DNA from: Trachythela sp. YZ-2020 | Taxonomy: Eukaryota > Cnidaria > Anthozoa > Malacalcyonacea > Clavulariidae | Length of the DNA stretch: 64,000 nt | Direction of reading: 5' to 3' | Assembly (NCBI GenBank): GCA_016169945.1 | Contig: JADLSH010000387.1 | Location: forward strand, 1,426,001-1,490,000 | Part shown: positions 44,060-54,480 of the stretch, piece after piece | Layout of the letters: each line of letters begins with the position of its first letter | Numbering within the stretch: position 1 is the first letter of the stretch | Program-made: the position numbers and the translations under genes | The notes under the pieces: model-generated | What the model was told of the DNA's origin: nothing | Databases searched by the model: none | What the model saw: only the letters and a program-made list of their open reading frames with translations

Positions 44060-44230
44060 TGGTTAGAACTCAACAACTGGACTCTGTAGCTCAGTTGGTT
44101 AGAGCGCTGCACCCAAATCGCTGCCAGGGACCTCACAGTGGTTGCATTTTTCGCAGCTGTTCCTGGTTAGGTCTAATAAATGTATATAATTTACACTCAA
44201 TAATTTTCCATCTACAAAACCTCCAATTGT
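44060..44230 (+). mobile_element. tRNA-like element, copy D
   Basis: The plus strand has CTCTGTAGCTCAGTTGGTTA (A box), a shortened anticodon region, GCTGCCAGGGACCTCACAG, TTTTTCGCAGCTGTTCCTGG and the right arm AATTTACACTCAATAATTTT. The B box has been lost. The arm sequence is that of copy C. Confidence 0.65.
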
Positions 44231-44469
44231 TAAGACTACCTTAGACTACTTCAGCCTACATTAGACTATATTAGCATACCTTGGACTACTTGAGACTACC
44301 TTAGCTTACCTTAAACCATCTTTGACTACCTTAATGTACCTTAGCCTACATTAGACGACCTTAGAGTGCCTTAGCATACCTTAGACTACCTTACCCTGCC
44401 TCAGTATAATACCCTTACACTACCTTAGACTACGCATCTTGCCGTGTAATTGATTTTATAGTAAAAACT

Positions 44470-44700
44470 ACTGTGCGTTTATATGGACAAGCGGGCTGGC
44501 CGGTTCCCTTGAAAAGGCGAGATCTCCCTTACCGGGATGAAAATTTGAAGAAAGTTCAAAGAGATGCCGCCAATTTGTAGCTATTTTTAAGAATTGTTAA
44601 AACAACAAAATCACCCGCTTGCCGGGATGAAATTTTCTCATATAATCACAAGACAAATTCATCCCGCTTACCGGGCTGGTCCATATAAACAGCCCCTAAG
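44470..44700. mobile_element. Foldback MITE, TTTATATGGACAAGCGGG type
   Basis: CGTTTATATGGACAAGCGGG on the left pairs with CCCGCTTACCGGGCTGGTCC on the right, followed by ATATAAAC. It is related to 41568-41888 and is non-coding. Confidence 0.6.
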
Positions 44701-45593
44701 GTAGTCAAAGCCAGGCTAAATTTTAGGTAGTCGTAGGCTAAGGTATGCTAGTCAAATATAGGCTAGGTTATGCTAAGGTAGTCTAAGGTACCATAAGGTA
44801 GACTAAGGTAGTCTAAGACTACTTTAGACTACCTTAGCTTATTTTAGAGTGCCTTAGTATACCTAACACTACCTTAGCCTGCTTTAGACTACCTTAGTTG
44901 TGCCTTATACTATCTTAGCCAATGTAAAGTAGGCTAAGGTATGCTAAGATACGTCACAAATCGCAGTAATAACGTGACCAAAAAATTTAAGCTCCATACA
45001 GACTAGCAAGTTTTTCTTGAAATGTTTTCCCTGACATATTTTATTTACTCGTGTGTATGACCAAAAAATTACAAGTTTTCCTTGACAAGGAGCCTTGTTT
45101 AAAAGCTAATTATACCTGAAAAGGAATAATTGATCGAAAAAATTTGCTTGCTGTACACACAAACGCCAAGAAACTTGTGAAGGAAAACGTGCTCGTCTGT
45201 ACGGGGCTTTAGTGTTTTAATAGTAATTTGTTTACAGCGAAAAGTAAGGATAGGTTTTGCGCTTGGCTCGTTGCCGTCGGAAGTAAATTGTTATTGGGGG
45301 GAGGAGCAACCTAGGGTTCGTTGGAGAAAATTTCGCATTTTCGAAGTCTCAGATGTGCATTTTCCGTGTTTCCTGAGAGGAATTTTTATCGTAGTTGTGA
45401 GGTTTTTACACCTCAGAATTCAAGATTTTGTAACACACTTTTTAACTTTTTACAATCTCATTCCCAAGTTTTGAAATAGCATTCACGCGGTGTGGTTTCC
45501 ATTCGGTCACAAATATGGAGATAGTTAGAACAATGTTTGAAATACACCCATTCCTTTTTTGTTATTTATATTCCAAATAGATTGATGCTACAG

Positions 45594-45756
45594 GACCGTT
45601 TCAACGCTTATTGAAGTAAAACAGGCCAACGAAAACACATTGCCATTGGGCGCATACAGAAAGAATAAAGTCTTCTTATCGAGCAAAGTACAGACGGTTT
45701 ACGAGAGACTTAAAGAGACAGGATTTGATATGTCAATTAATATTTTGTTTTGTTGA
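45594..45756 (+). CDS. Possible last exon within the CACTAG element
   Basis: After an acceptor (gatgctacag) the frame reads TVSTLIEVKQANENTLPLG then AYRKNKVFLSSKVQTVYERL and KETGFDMSINILFC before a stop at 45756. The 54 codons are uninterrupted and have a protein-like composition. The exon enters in phase 2. I do not recognise the family. It sits just inside the right subterminal repeats, mirroring the possible first exon at 41127. Confidence 0.35.
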
Positions 45757-46133
45757 AGTTGAAGTCGAAGAGCGTTTTCTTTAAATAAAATCTTAACCTG
45801 CAAGTCTTTGCAGATATCCGCTTAACGTGTTGTATGCTTTATGTGTTCTATACTTGATGTGTAGCCCGACAGCCGTGTTGTATGCTTGATGTGTTCTATA
45901 CTCGGTGTGTTGTTTGATAGCTGTGTTGTATGCCTGATATGTTTTATGCTTGATGTGCTGAAAGAACACACCATGTGTTCTAAGAACACACCGGTGTGTT
46001 CTTGCCGTGTCGTATACGCGGACAAAATGGTGTGTTCTTTGGATTTACGATTACACACCAAAAGTGTGTTCTGTGAAACACGGCAGGCGTGTTATAACAC
46101 GCCTTGAACAGAACACACCGAATTTCTAGTGTA

Positions 46134-46433
46134 GTCTTTGAAATGGCATTCTGTTGTACCAATTTCTTCAGCTAAATTTGGTCCAATATTTGAAAAGAAG
46201 GTATTGAAACCCTCAGCAATATCATTGGGGCTGGTCAATTTCATATCATTTACGTTTAATTCATTTACTCTAGTTGGTTGATTATGTTTACCAGGCAAGT
46301 ATTAATTGTCTTCCAAGCAGCTTTGGGATTTTGCTTTTCTGCAGAGATTTTTTTGGAGTAATAGTCTCTTTTTGCTTGTCTTAGTAGAATATTTGTTTCA
46401 TTTCTGACTTTTTTATAGTTTTCCCAATCTGTT
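46134..46433 (-). pseudogene. LINE B, linker segment
   Basis: This is the piece of LINE B between the two later insertions. It reads DWENYKKVRNETNILLRQA, KRDYYSKKISAEKQNPKAAW, KTINTCL, then LTSPNDIAEGFNTFFSNIG and PNLAEEIGTTECHFKDY, ending at the TA target of the 5.6-kb element. These are the conserved segments between endonuclease and RT in jockey/CR1 elements. LINE C starts at 46434 on its far side. Confidence 0.8.
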
Positions 46434-46960
46434 TATATAGATAGATAGATAGAAACTTTATTTAAAGAGGGTGACACTTAATAGTATGAAGTACTAATGA
46501 ACTTGTGGCCCTCATAAAACTTACAAGAATTAGGTCTATTTACAACATTTATATATCTATGGGTATATCAAAATTTAAACTTTCAGTATACTTGAAAAGG
46601 CTATATTATATACATGAGGTATATATAGGACATTACATTACGTTACATTACATTATAAATCTTTATATCTTATCATTATATTACAATATATTAATTAAAT
46701 TTGAAATCAGGAAAAGATGTAAATTGTCTAAATTCTCTCTGGTGCGTACGGAAGCAACTATATAATAAGTATTTAAAACAGTTAACGGAGCTAGCTGAAC
46801 GAAAACTTAATGGTAATTTGTTCCAGAGACCAATAGCGGTTATAGAGAAAGTTCTTCCTGCTTCTGTAACTCTATTGTATCTCGGAGTTAATAAACTTAA
46901 ATCAGCACTGCGAGTGTTTCTCGAATGTTGTTGGTTATAAGAGATTTAATTAATTTCCAA
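46434..46960 (-). pseudogene. LINE C C-terminal region and 3' end
   Basis: The minus strand reads NTRSADLSLLTPRYNRVTEA, GRTFSITAIGLWNKLPLSFR and SASSVNCFKYLLYSCF, the usual C-terminus of CR1-like LINE proteins. A TA-rich 3' UTR and the (ATCT)n tail follow. The plus-strand open frames here are shadows. Confidence 0.7.
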
Positions 46961-47039
46961 ATGGACTTTGCGTTGCCTTTGTTATTTTGAATAGATGATT
47001 TGAAATAATTTCTTTTAGCCTTTTCGATCATGTTTGAAG

Positions 47040-47920
47040 CTAAATTTCTAGCGACACGGTATTGTTTCCAAGCGTTGGTCGAATTAGTTTCAGTTTTTCT
47101 TGCTTTTGAAAGTATAGGTTATCTCTAAGCTTTAACTGATTAAGAATGTCACTAGTTATCCATTGAGGCTGCTTTGGCTTGGCGATACGTTTTTGTTTAG
47201 TTGGGGCATGTTGGTCAATCGCTTGTAAAAATATACCTTCCCATGTGGCAAGAACATCATTGATATCATCAAATATGAAGGCCGTCATGGGAGTTAGTTG
47301 ATTTTGACTGCTTGAAATATTTACGAACAGCAAAGGTTGGTAGATGATCAGAAAGAGCATAGGTTTTCACTAATGCAGCGGTGATATGCTGACTTTTGTT
47401 AGTATAGATATGATCTAAACAAGTACCACTGGAAGGTCGAGTTACATCAGATACCACCTGAGAGAAATGCATGTTCATTAAACTTTTTGATAAGTAGTGT
47501 TTCTTGAATTCTTGTGACAGAAAGTTAATGTTAAAATCGCCTGTTAATATAACTTCTTTATTAGTCCAGTAGGCAGTTTCAATACACTGATCAAATAGTT
47601 TATCATCGTCTTTGGAGTAGGATGGTGGACGGTAACAACCAGATATCAACAGTGAGCGTTTGGATTTGTATGGGCAGATTTCGAGCCATAAAATCTCGAC
47701 AGAATCATTTTCAAGGTCGAAGCGGCGATTAAAAGATAATGAGTTGCTACAATATACGGCTATCCCTCCTCCAGCTTTGTGTAGACGATCTTTCCGCAGC
47801 AATGTAAAACCAGGTATATTATAGAGAGAGTCGCAGTTTGAAGGTTTCAGAAAAGTTTCCGTAAGAAACAAAATATCGATACAATTTGAGTTCGTTGCGA
47901 GAAGTTTAATTTGTTCAAAT
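47040..47920 (-). pseudogene. LINE C endonuclease and linker
   Basis: Endonuclease of LINE C: IDILFLTETFLKPSNC (catalytic Glu), LLRKDRLHKAGGGIAVYCS, LLISGCYRPPSYSKDD, VILTGDFNINFLS (catalytic Asp and Asn), SSGTCLDHIYTN and TYALSDHLPTFAV (the SDH motif). All canonical active-site blocks are present. A frameshift near 47280-47330 leads into the linker (PQWITSDILNQLKLRDNLYF). Confidence 0.87.
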
Positions 47921-48439
47921 TTTACTATTAGTTAAATGGTTAACATTCCACTGACCAAAACGGAGTCCTTTATTGGGTAGATGTAACTTTAAATAGCTGA
48001 AGTTGTTAGAATCCGGCTGATTTCTGATTACATCATGATCTTCAGATATAGCTTCGGAGCTTAAATCAGGGTCGAAGGTTACGTTTTCGGTTGAAGAGTT
48101 TAAACTGTAGTCAGACAATAAAATGCACTCATTACAAATCCAGTCCAGGAACTCGTTACTGGTTGCTTGATCAGAGCCAGAGGTGACGCACGAAGTGTGG
48201 TAATACGAATCACAGTAAGAACAGAATATTGGGTCTAGCTCCCATGATAAAGACGCTTGACAAGAGTGACATGGTGGATAAGGCAGATTGAGCAGACTAG
48301 GATGGTTGGAGTGACTCGACGAATTTCCAGAATTGATGGGCCCCGGATTTAGTAAAACGGCAACATCACCAGATCTTTGTAAGATAATAGCAGCCAGAGA
48401 ATACTTGAATAAGCAAAACCATCTTGCTTCCGACAACAA
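47915..48439 (-). pseudogene. LINE C N-terminal region with PHD finger
   Basis: The translation shows a zinc-binding PHD-type finger: CHSCQASLSWELDPIFCSYC then DSYYHTSC and, after a spacer, DWICNEC. That gives the C-x2-C...C-x2-C-x4-H-x2-C...W-x-C-x2-C pattern. PHD fingers in this position occur in some CR1-like LINEs and may read histone marks, which is family knowledge. The frame continues with LHLPNKGLRFGQWNVNHLTN, the start of the endonuclease (N of the first active-site motif), and is broken by a one-base frameshift near 47925. Confidence 0.8.
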
Positions 48440-49153
48440 ACATTGACAATGAAATATTTTTTCTAGGTTTCTTAGGAGCTGAGGGTTGGGGGTGTTTGAG
48501 ATGCCACGAGTTCTCTATTTGGCGACCGACAAAAATATTCAAGTCATTACTTTGATATAGTAATGAGTGACTTTCACAGCTATTTCTGCAACTTATATCG
48601 ACTTGTTGAATTTGGAGGATAAGTAGAAGCGTTCGCAAAAAGTGATAACTTAAGGCCATAGTACTTAGGCTACGAGTAGTGATGGTTAATAAATGTTAAT
48701 AAGAATGATCAAGGGTACAAATCACCAGTTGTTAAATTGGAGTCATAGGTCAAGTATAGATTAGCGTCTTATTTAGCGATAATAGGCTGTAATCCCAATA
48801 ACTTGTTGCTAAGAAACGCGACGCCAGGCGAAATTTAAATACGAAAGTTCAAACGGTCAAAATATAAGAGTACAATAAATCACCAATAGTACATCCAAAT
48901 GACACGAAATTTACACACGAAAACAGGAACACAACTTGTAGCACAATTCGAAAGTTTCAGACGAATAGGACCAACTAAGACAGAGATATTGTATGCATGA
49001 ACCAAAATCCCAGATTGTAGCGAGAAACACAGCAATATGATACAAAGTTACAACAAATAAACCAAATTAATTCCTTTCGATGAATTTAAACCAATTCCAA
49101 AATGCGTTGAATAGGCGAACCACGTCTTTAGCCTTAATTTGATATGTAGGTGA

Positions 49154-49727
49154 TCAGTAAATATTAAGAAATGAATTCATTAAAATTCGTGCATATGTTT
49201 CAAGTTTAGTAATGATTGCTTTTCTTTTCAAGTTATCTCTTGCAATCATTAAATGTCTTATATGACTACTAATCCAAGGAGATATTTTAGATTTGATTTT
49301 TTTGCTTTGAAGAGGGGCATGTTTATCTAGGACTTGTAAGAATAGATCTTTCCAAATTTCCCACATAGTGCTAGGATTGTTTGCAAAAAAGTAGACATGC
49401 TCCCACGATTGAGTTCCTAAATCATGCAAAAAATTTTCTTCACTGAATTTTTTCATGTTCCTAATTTCAATAATATTTTCATTATCTTTATGGCTTATAT
49501 TAATCTTTCTTATGCCATAAATAAGACTGTGATCACTGATCCCAGTGTGAATTACACCATATTTGGAAATTTTCCCTGGTTCAATGGTAATAAAATGGTC
49601 AATAAGAGTAGAGGAAGAGATAGTTATCCTTGCAGCTTCATCTATTAATTGGGATAATTGATAAATTTCGAGTAAGGACTTAAGTTTCTTTGTTGGATGT
49701 TCAGGATTTGGCTTAATGAGATAAAAG
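49154..49727 (-). pseudogene. LINE B, endonuclease C-terminus and linker
   Basis: The 5' most part of LINE B. It reads YLIKPNPEHPTKKLKSLLEI, ITISSSTLIDHF, HTGISDHSLIYGIRKINI (the SDH motif), then WEIWKDLFLQVLDKHAPLQS and KISPWISSHIRHLMIARDNL. It is 5' truncated, starting next to DIRS-like sequence at about 49730. On the other side it meets LINE C near 49150; the LINE continues at 46433. Confidence 0.8.
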
Positions 49728-49729
49728 TA

Positions 49730-51183
49730 ACGTTTTAGCGAAAAAATAAAGACCTTTCCAATGCATGCCTAATTATTCCAAGTCATGAGGGTGAACAGGT
49801 ACATTACGAAAAGCGGAACAAATATCAGTTTTAGCCATATAAGAACCTTTATACCGAGTTGAATGATCAAATTAATAGCGTCATCGAGAGAATAGTTTCC
49901 TTTTGAAATGTAAGCGTTAACGCTTGTGCCGGATGATTTTGGGTGCGAGAGATGAAAAATCGTGCGCCAATCAGATGAATGTTTTTTTGGGAACAACGCC
50001 AATTGGATAGACTTGAAAATTTTGAAAAGGTGGGGACAAAAAAGGCCCAGCGGTGCGACCCAAAGAGACTTCTTTAAATAAATTTGTGCTAACAATATCA
50101 GGGTACTCATTCGCTGATTTTTGATTGCGTGAAAAACGTGGCATGCGGGGCTCCTCAAAACCAATAAAAAACCCGTCGCGAAACCCTTGGACTAAATTAG
50201 AAACAAATAAAACATTAGGATGATTTTTTAATTCATGTTGTAAGTAAGCTACATTAATTGGTGTTGTAGGGTTAAGGTGCTGGAGGTTGGTGTTAACATC
50301 CTCGTTTGGAATTGCTCGACTCTGCAGCTCTTGCATCGTGTTCGATTGAGGGATGGCGGCCAATGCAACCCGGGCGGTTACAGCTATGTTTGAATGGACA
50401 GGGGTTGATGGCGCATGGGACTCTGCGATTGTAGTTGCGGCAGTGATCGTCCGTGTGTCTTTGGGTGATCTGTTGGGTGCAATGGGACATGAATTAACAA
50501 AGTGGTCAGCGCTTCCACAGACGCGACAAGCCGTTTTTGCTAACCCAGTAAATTTCTCGAGGTAAAGTTGGGGATCGCGGTGAGCCCAAGAAAGGGAAAC
50601 ATCGTTCGCCGCCTTTTTGCGAAAGGCAATGTCGTAAGCGTACCAAGCCATGCCGGCAAATTTTCGTTGGGTGGTTTGTTGATACGTGAAAAGTTCAGAC
50701 GCCTTGTAGGGTGAGAAATGGACGACTACACTAGCAAAAATGTTGAAGGCATCGATCCAGCGTTCTATAGAGTGAACCCGTTGGCGCTTTTATTGTGTCA
50801 GGGAAAGAGTCGAACGATATCTTTAAATTCTCGTCGTAATTATCAACATTATCAGGTAATAAATTAGTGAAGTCAATGTACTCACCATTACGAATTGACG
50901 TGATAGTTTTGGAAGGTAGATGGGGCAGGAACGATGTTGAAGTGCCAGGAACCTCTGGTTCTGGTGAAGCAGTGATGGTACGTGGTTGTAAGAGTACGGC
51001 ATCGCGAATAGACGCTGAAAGCAGCGATTGTAGAGTTTCGAACTGCTCCGACGTAAAACCACCCCGTAAAGTATCTTGCGCAGCTGACGGGGTACTTGTG
51101 GTATCGTTCCAGGTGATCTGGCGGCGAGCAAAGGGCCTGGAACTAGCAACAGAATAGAAATCCATTTTGCTGTATTTAATCAC
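49730..51183 (-). pseudogene. DIRS-like retroelement, gag and start of RT
   Basis: A minus-strand tyrosine-recombinase-type (DIRS-like) element. The gag part starts MDFYSVASSRPFARRQITW and includes MAWYAYDIAFRKKAANDVSL and the zinc knuckle CRVCGSADHFVNSC. The RT start is EVSLGRTAGPFLSPPF and QVYPIGVVPKK, then DWRTIFHLSHPKSSGTSVNA and GMHWKGLYFF. That order (GRxAGPF, PLGVVPKK, RxIxHLSxP) is diagnostic for DIRS. Frame breaks occur near 50735 and 49980. The rest (RT core, RNase H, recombinase) is absent: the sequence passes into LINE B at about 49730 and does not resume at 38.8 kb. Confidence 0.8.
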
Positions 51184-51422
51184 TTGTTTCTTTGTGTTTC
51201 TTTTATGAAACTATTTGAAACTTCATAATGTATGTTGAATGAAACCACAAGTCAATGACAAAAAAATGAAGCAAAATGAATATATTTTCACAGAGATATT
51301 TATTTGAATGATTAATCTATTGATGATTTATTCGCTATTCCCTTTTCCTTCCGTGTTTCCCGTGTTCCCTAGTTGTTGGGCAGGACAGTTGGTTCAGGTT
51401 CAGGATCAGGAGGGTTCGTACT

Positions 51423-51638
51423 TTATGTTAGTCTTGGGGCAGCACGAAGACGAGCAAGGAGTGTTTGTCGAGACCCCGTTGCCGATAATTTCAACTGGTC
51501 GCAGCGAAGGCGAAAAACTTCAGTTGTTAGTTGGTCCAAATGAGAATCGGACGGTGACGATGTAGTTTGACGTGCTGCTGCTGCGGTTGTTGATCGTTTT
51601 TCAATGTCGAAAAACATGTCCAGGATTCGTGTTGGCAA
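51423..51638 (-). pseudogene. SAP-like domain fragment
   Basis: The minus frame reads RILDMFFDIEKRSTTAAAAR and LDQLTTEVFRLRCDQLKLSA then TGSRQTLLARLRAAPR. The second half is a good SAP motif (helix, xGxRxxLLxRL helix), a DNA-binding fold. It lies between the DIRS-like gag (starts 51183) and the DDE-like gene (ends about 51730), both on this strand. It could be the N-terminus of either element's protein; I favour the DIRS-like element. Confidence 0.45.
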
Positions 51639-51699
51639 AAAATCATTCAGTAGTAAGTTCGAATTCGGGCTCTTCTCTTCTCTTGCAGCTGGTTATTTT

Positions 51700-53640
51700 T
51701 TTCATGCGGAGATGATAGTTCCCAGAATCTATTCAACGGATGTAATTCGGTATTGGCTGAGTATTTTTCCATTGTTACCATCAAGACTTGACGCGTTATG
51801 TAGCATTGTTCCATATTTATCTTTGTTGGCTGTTCTAACACCAGCCTGGTTAGTAATGATTTTATAATCTTGTGCATACTGACCACTGAAGTTTCCATCA
51901 ATCTTCCATGTTTCAACTAAGGTATTAAAATACTCATTTTTCAGTGGCGTATATTTCCAACGGCAGTCTAATTTACGCTCTTCGTTTAAATTAAGAATTT
52001 CTTTCAATTTGAGCTCTTCATTAAATACAACATCCCTAAAACATTTGATAAAAGAATTTCTAAATCGTGCACATGATATGCATTCTATAACATCTTCAGC
52101 CATTGCTTCCATATTTTCAACATGCTCAGGTCTGTGTTTTACCACGTTCTGATGGATTTTTGTGCTGCAAAATGCCCCATGCCTTATTGTCTTGATAATG
52201 AAACATTTTCAGCGGCGTGGACACGTTCTACAAAATTTCGTTTACTGTGGTATTCAGCAAAACTTCGCTGATTTATTAGCTTGAGCTGTAATAGGTTCAG
52301 CAGTCGAACCAAGCACATTTGTGTGAGCGCGCTGTCGGGATCCTCCCCGTGTCCATTGTGAACAACGAAACTAAACAGACACTTCAGAGCACCAGTGTCC
52401 GGATTTATAAACACAGAGTCTAGAGAAGGTAAAGTTAATAAGTAGAACATCTCGTTCATAGCCCGAAAGGTAGTTTCTGGTTCTGATATGCCAAGGTATA
52501 TTAACGTAACTGGTTTTCCTATTCTCGTCACCGATACTTCTTTCACTTTCTTACCTTGACTCGAATGCGAGAGTTCACCAGCGCTATCTAAATCCAAGAA
52601 TAAATGGGTCATTGGAACAACGGCATTTGCCCTGCCTTGGTCAAAGGTGTGATCTTCATACGAAATGGGTTTCCATGATTTGCCAGGATATTGAACAGGC
52701 TGTATATCTCCGCATACTGTGGCTTTCGCATCTCTGGAATCGATAACGTGATCATTTGGCGACTTTTCTGCTTCCTCCAACATCAAATTTACCGCTTTGG
52801 TGGACCAATGAAAATTGACTACTAAGTGGGATACTGCGTCACGTGGTAGGCGTTTGAGGGATATTCTAGCGTTAATGTTCTTTCCTGCGTGGTGTCTTTT
52901 TTCAGCAATGGAGTTGTCCTTATACGAGTCTGTGTATTTATAACACTAGATGACAATGAAATAGAAAAGTTTGGAGGAGCGACTTGTAACAGAATTTCTC
53001 CAGCCTGTCGCATAAAAAGATTGTTGTCAATACTTCTATACATTATATCTGTTGTCAATCTGCTGTGAGACTCTAATCCTCCTTCAATGCCCCTATCCCT
53101 AGCAGTAAATATGCTCTCAAGGACATGACCAGGTTCTGGGAATATGTCTGCTTTAAGGGAGCGGCCTCTACCGTCGTACTTATTACAAAACTCTTTACTT
53201 TTTCTCAAAGCGATAACGCGCTTGTGCAAACGGCGTTGCTGCTCATTGGTCATGTCATTTCGTACTGTTCTAGATGTTGTTTCTATATCTTGATATTGAA
53301 GTAAATTTCCCTCTAACTCATTTTAGCACGCCATAATTGCATTTTTGTTCTTTACATTTGAAAGTTGTGCTAGTAGCCGTTGCAAATAGTCCTTTAATCA
53401 AGTCTCGATATTTCTTTGTATCTGCAAATCTTAGCGCTGTGTTAGAGGTCTCCAATTTCGTTTTTGACGCGATTGTTCATTTCCTTTTTCATTCCTGCTA
53501 AGTTTAACTCTTCCAGCTTCTTAACAACAGTATTCAAGTTTTCTCGATTTTCTACGAAAAATACGGTTTCTTGCAAATGTATCTTAGATATTCTAAGATA
53601 CGGTGAAAGAACTACCAATAATTCTGTGGCCTTAAGAGAC
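51700..53640 (-). pseudogene. DDE-nuclease-like gene of unnamed family, broken
   Basis: In translation order: a coiled-coil-like N-terminus (NLNTVVKKLEELNLAGMKKE; ELEGNLLQYQDIETTSRTV), a basic segment (QQRRLHKRVIALRKSKEF), NINARISLKRLPRDAVSHLV, then HLFLDLDSAGELSHSSQGKK, CLFSFVVHNGHGEDPDSALT and SFAEYHSKRNFVERVHAAEN. A C-terminal domain follows (ECISCARFRNSFIKCFRDVV; YTPLKNEYFNTLVETWKIDG). The LDxD, V(D/H)NGxGEDP and YHSKRNFVERVH blocks have the look of the three catalytic segments of an RNase-H-fold integrase/transposase; the middle Asp is His here. Frameshifts near 52890 and a small insertion with stop near 52180 inactivate it. I cannot name the family. No inverted ends were found. Confidence 0.6.
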
Positions 53641-53899
53641 CCTGTCTCTTAAGTTTATTATTTGTTATCTTTTCTTTGTGAGTATTAAACACAGTCCCAA
53701 GCTGTTTCGCAGTTATAATAGGACCGTTTTTTTTAACCTTTAATCACATGTGGTACACATGGCTTTGTAGTCCTAAAGAACTTTACATGTCTTGATAATA
53801 GTTGATAATAATGCGAATTTTGATGTGATGTTCAATGAGCATTTCTTGAAGCTTCAAATATAGCATCAAGGAATAGTACAAGTTTCTAAGCCATTGTAA

Positions 53900-54091
53900 A
53901 GGCCAGTTTACACGGGCGATTTTTACTGCGATTTCTAGTGCGATTTTCCTCTTTTCATGGATGTGAACGAGTGGATTAGTTATGAATATTCTGAGTATAT
54001 GTACCATCATTTGAACATTCTAACTCATCCACTCGTTCACATCCATCAGAAGAAGAAAATCGCAGCAAAAATCGCCCGTGTGAACTGGCCT
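53900..54091. mobile_element. Harbinger-like MITE with TAA duplication
   Basis: AGGCCAGTTTACACGGGCGA pairs with the complement of TCGCCCGTGTGAACTGGCCT, and the inner arms AACGAGTGGATTAGTTATGA and its near-complement extend the hairpin. TAA flanks both ends (53897-53899 and 54092-54094). Its ends are of the same type as the 8099-8405 element. Confidence 0.82.
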
Positions 54092-54289
54092 TAACAATTC
54101 AGACACTGAATGAGCATTACATAAAAAGTCATTGAATTACAAGCGAGGGGGAAAATGAATACTTATATAGATAGTTTAAACGAATTAAAACACTTAAATC
54201 TCACTAAAATCCAGGATTAAGAATCAGTTTAACATGAGAAACAATGCATGGCTATGTCCCCAATTTTCGGTAACCACGCAGTGCTTTAA

Positions 54290-54480
54290 TAAAATACAAA
54301 ATAATGGAAACTCCGAATAATTTTAGTTTAATATCGACGTTTGGACTAATATTTAGTCATCATCACGATACTAAGATGTAGGTTTATGTCTATGAATAAT
54401 TATGTAAAGCTTCTTTATACAACAATAGAGACCAATGCCTAGACTTATCAATTATTTTCTAGACTTATTTTCCATTATTA
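54290..54480 (-). mobile_element. Penelope-like 3' fragment, decayed
   Basis: The minus strand matches the 3' end of the fragment at 55590-56170, with TGATGATGACTAAATATTAG and CAAACGTCGATATTAAACTA at the site of the hammerhead-like motif, here with core changes. No coding part remains except possible traces. Confidence 0.55.

Larger units (their letters stand above)
40551..46131. mobile_element. 5.6-kb TA-flanked CACTAG element
   Basis: The left end CACTAGAAATTC pairs with GAATTTCTAGTG on the right. TA at 40549-40550 and 46132-46133 is the target duplication: removing the element and one TA restores the reading frame of LINE B (codons for FKDY then LDKTNSE). Subterminal regions are dense in CACGC, GTGTGTT and ACACACC repeats on both strands (40580-40880 and 45820-46130). 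CACTA-type termini with subterminal repeats suggest CACTA/EnSpm (CMC), an inference; the TA duplication is shared with the 16.7-kb element. No transposase was recognised. Inside lie arrays of CCTTAGACTA, several nested MITEs, tRNA-like elements and two plausible plus-strand exons. Confidence 0.8.
46434..49150 (-). mobile_element. LINE C, PHD-bearing, RT deleted, nested in LINE B
   Basis: A second LINE in minus orientation. It holds a possible 5' region (about 48660-49150), an N-terminal PHD-finger region, an endonuclease, a linker (WKQYRVARNLASNMIEKAK), and then directly the C-terminal region (RTFSITAIGLWNKLPLSFR). It ends in AATAAAGTTTCTATCTATCT, an (ATCT)n tail at 46435-46455. The RT core (GVPQG, FADD) is missing, so an internal deletion joined linker to C-terminus near 46930-46950. 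It separates two parts of LINE B that belong together, so it is younger than LINE B. Confidence 0.75.

Noticed and set aside
41385..44960. CCTTAGACTA blocks as a CRISPR-like or regulatory array
   Set aside because: Units are contiguous or irregular with no unique spacers, occur in both orientations, and the host is a eukaryote; it is a satellite.
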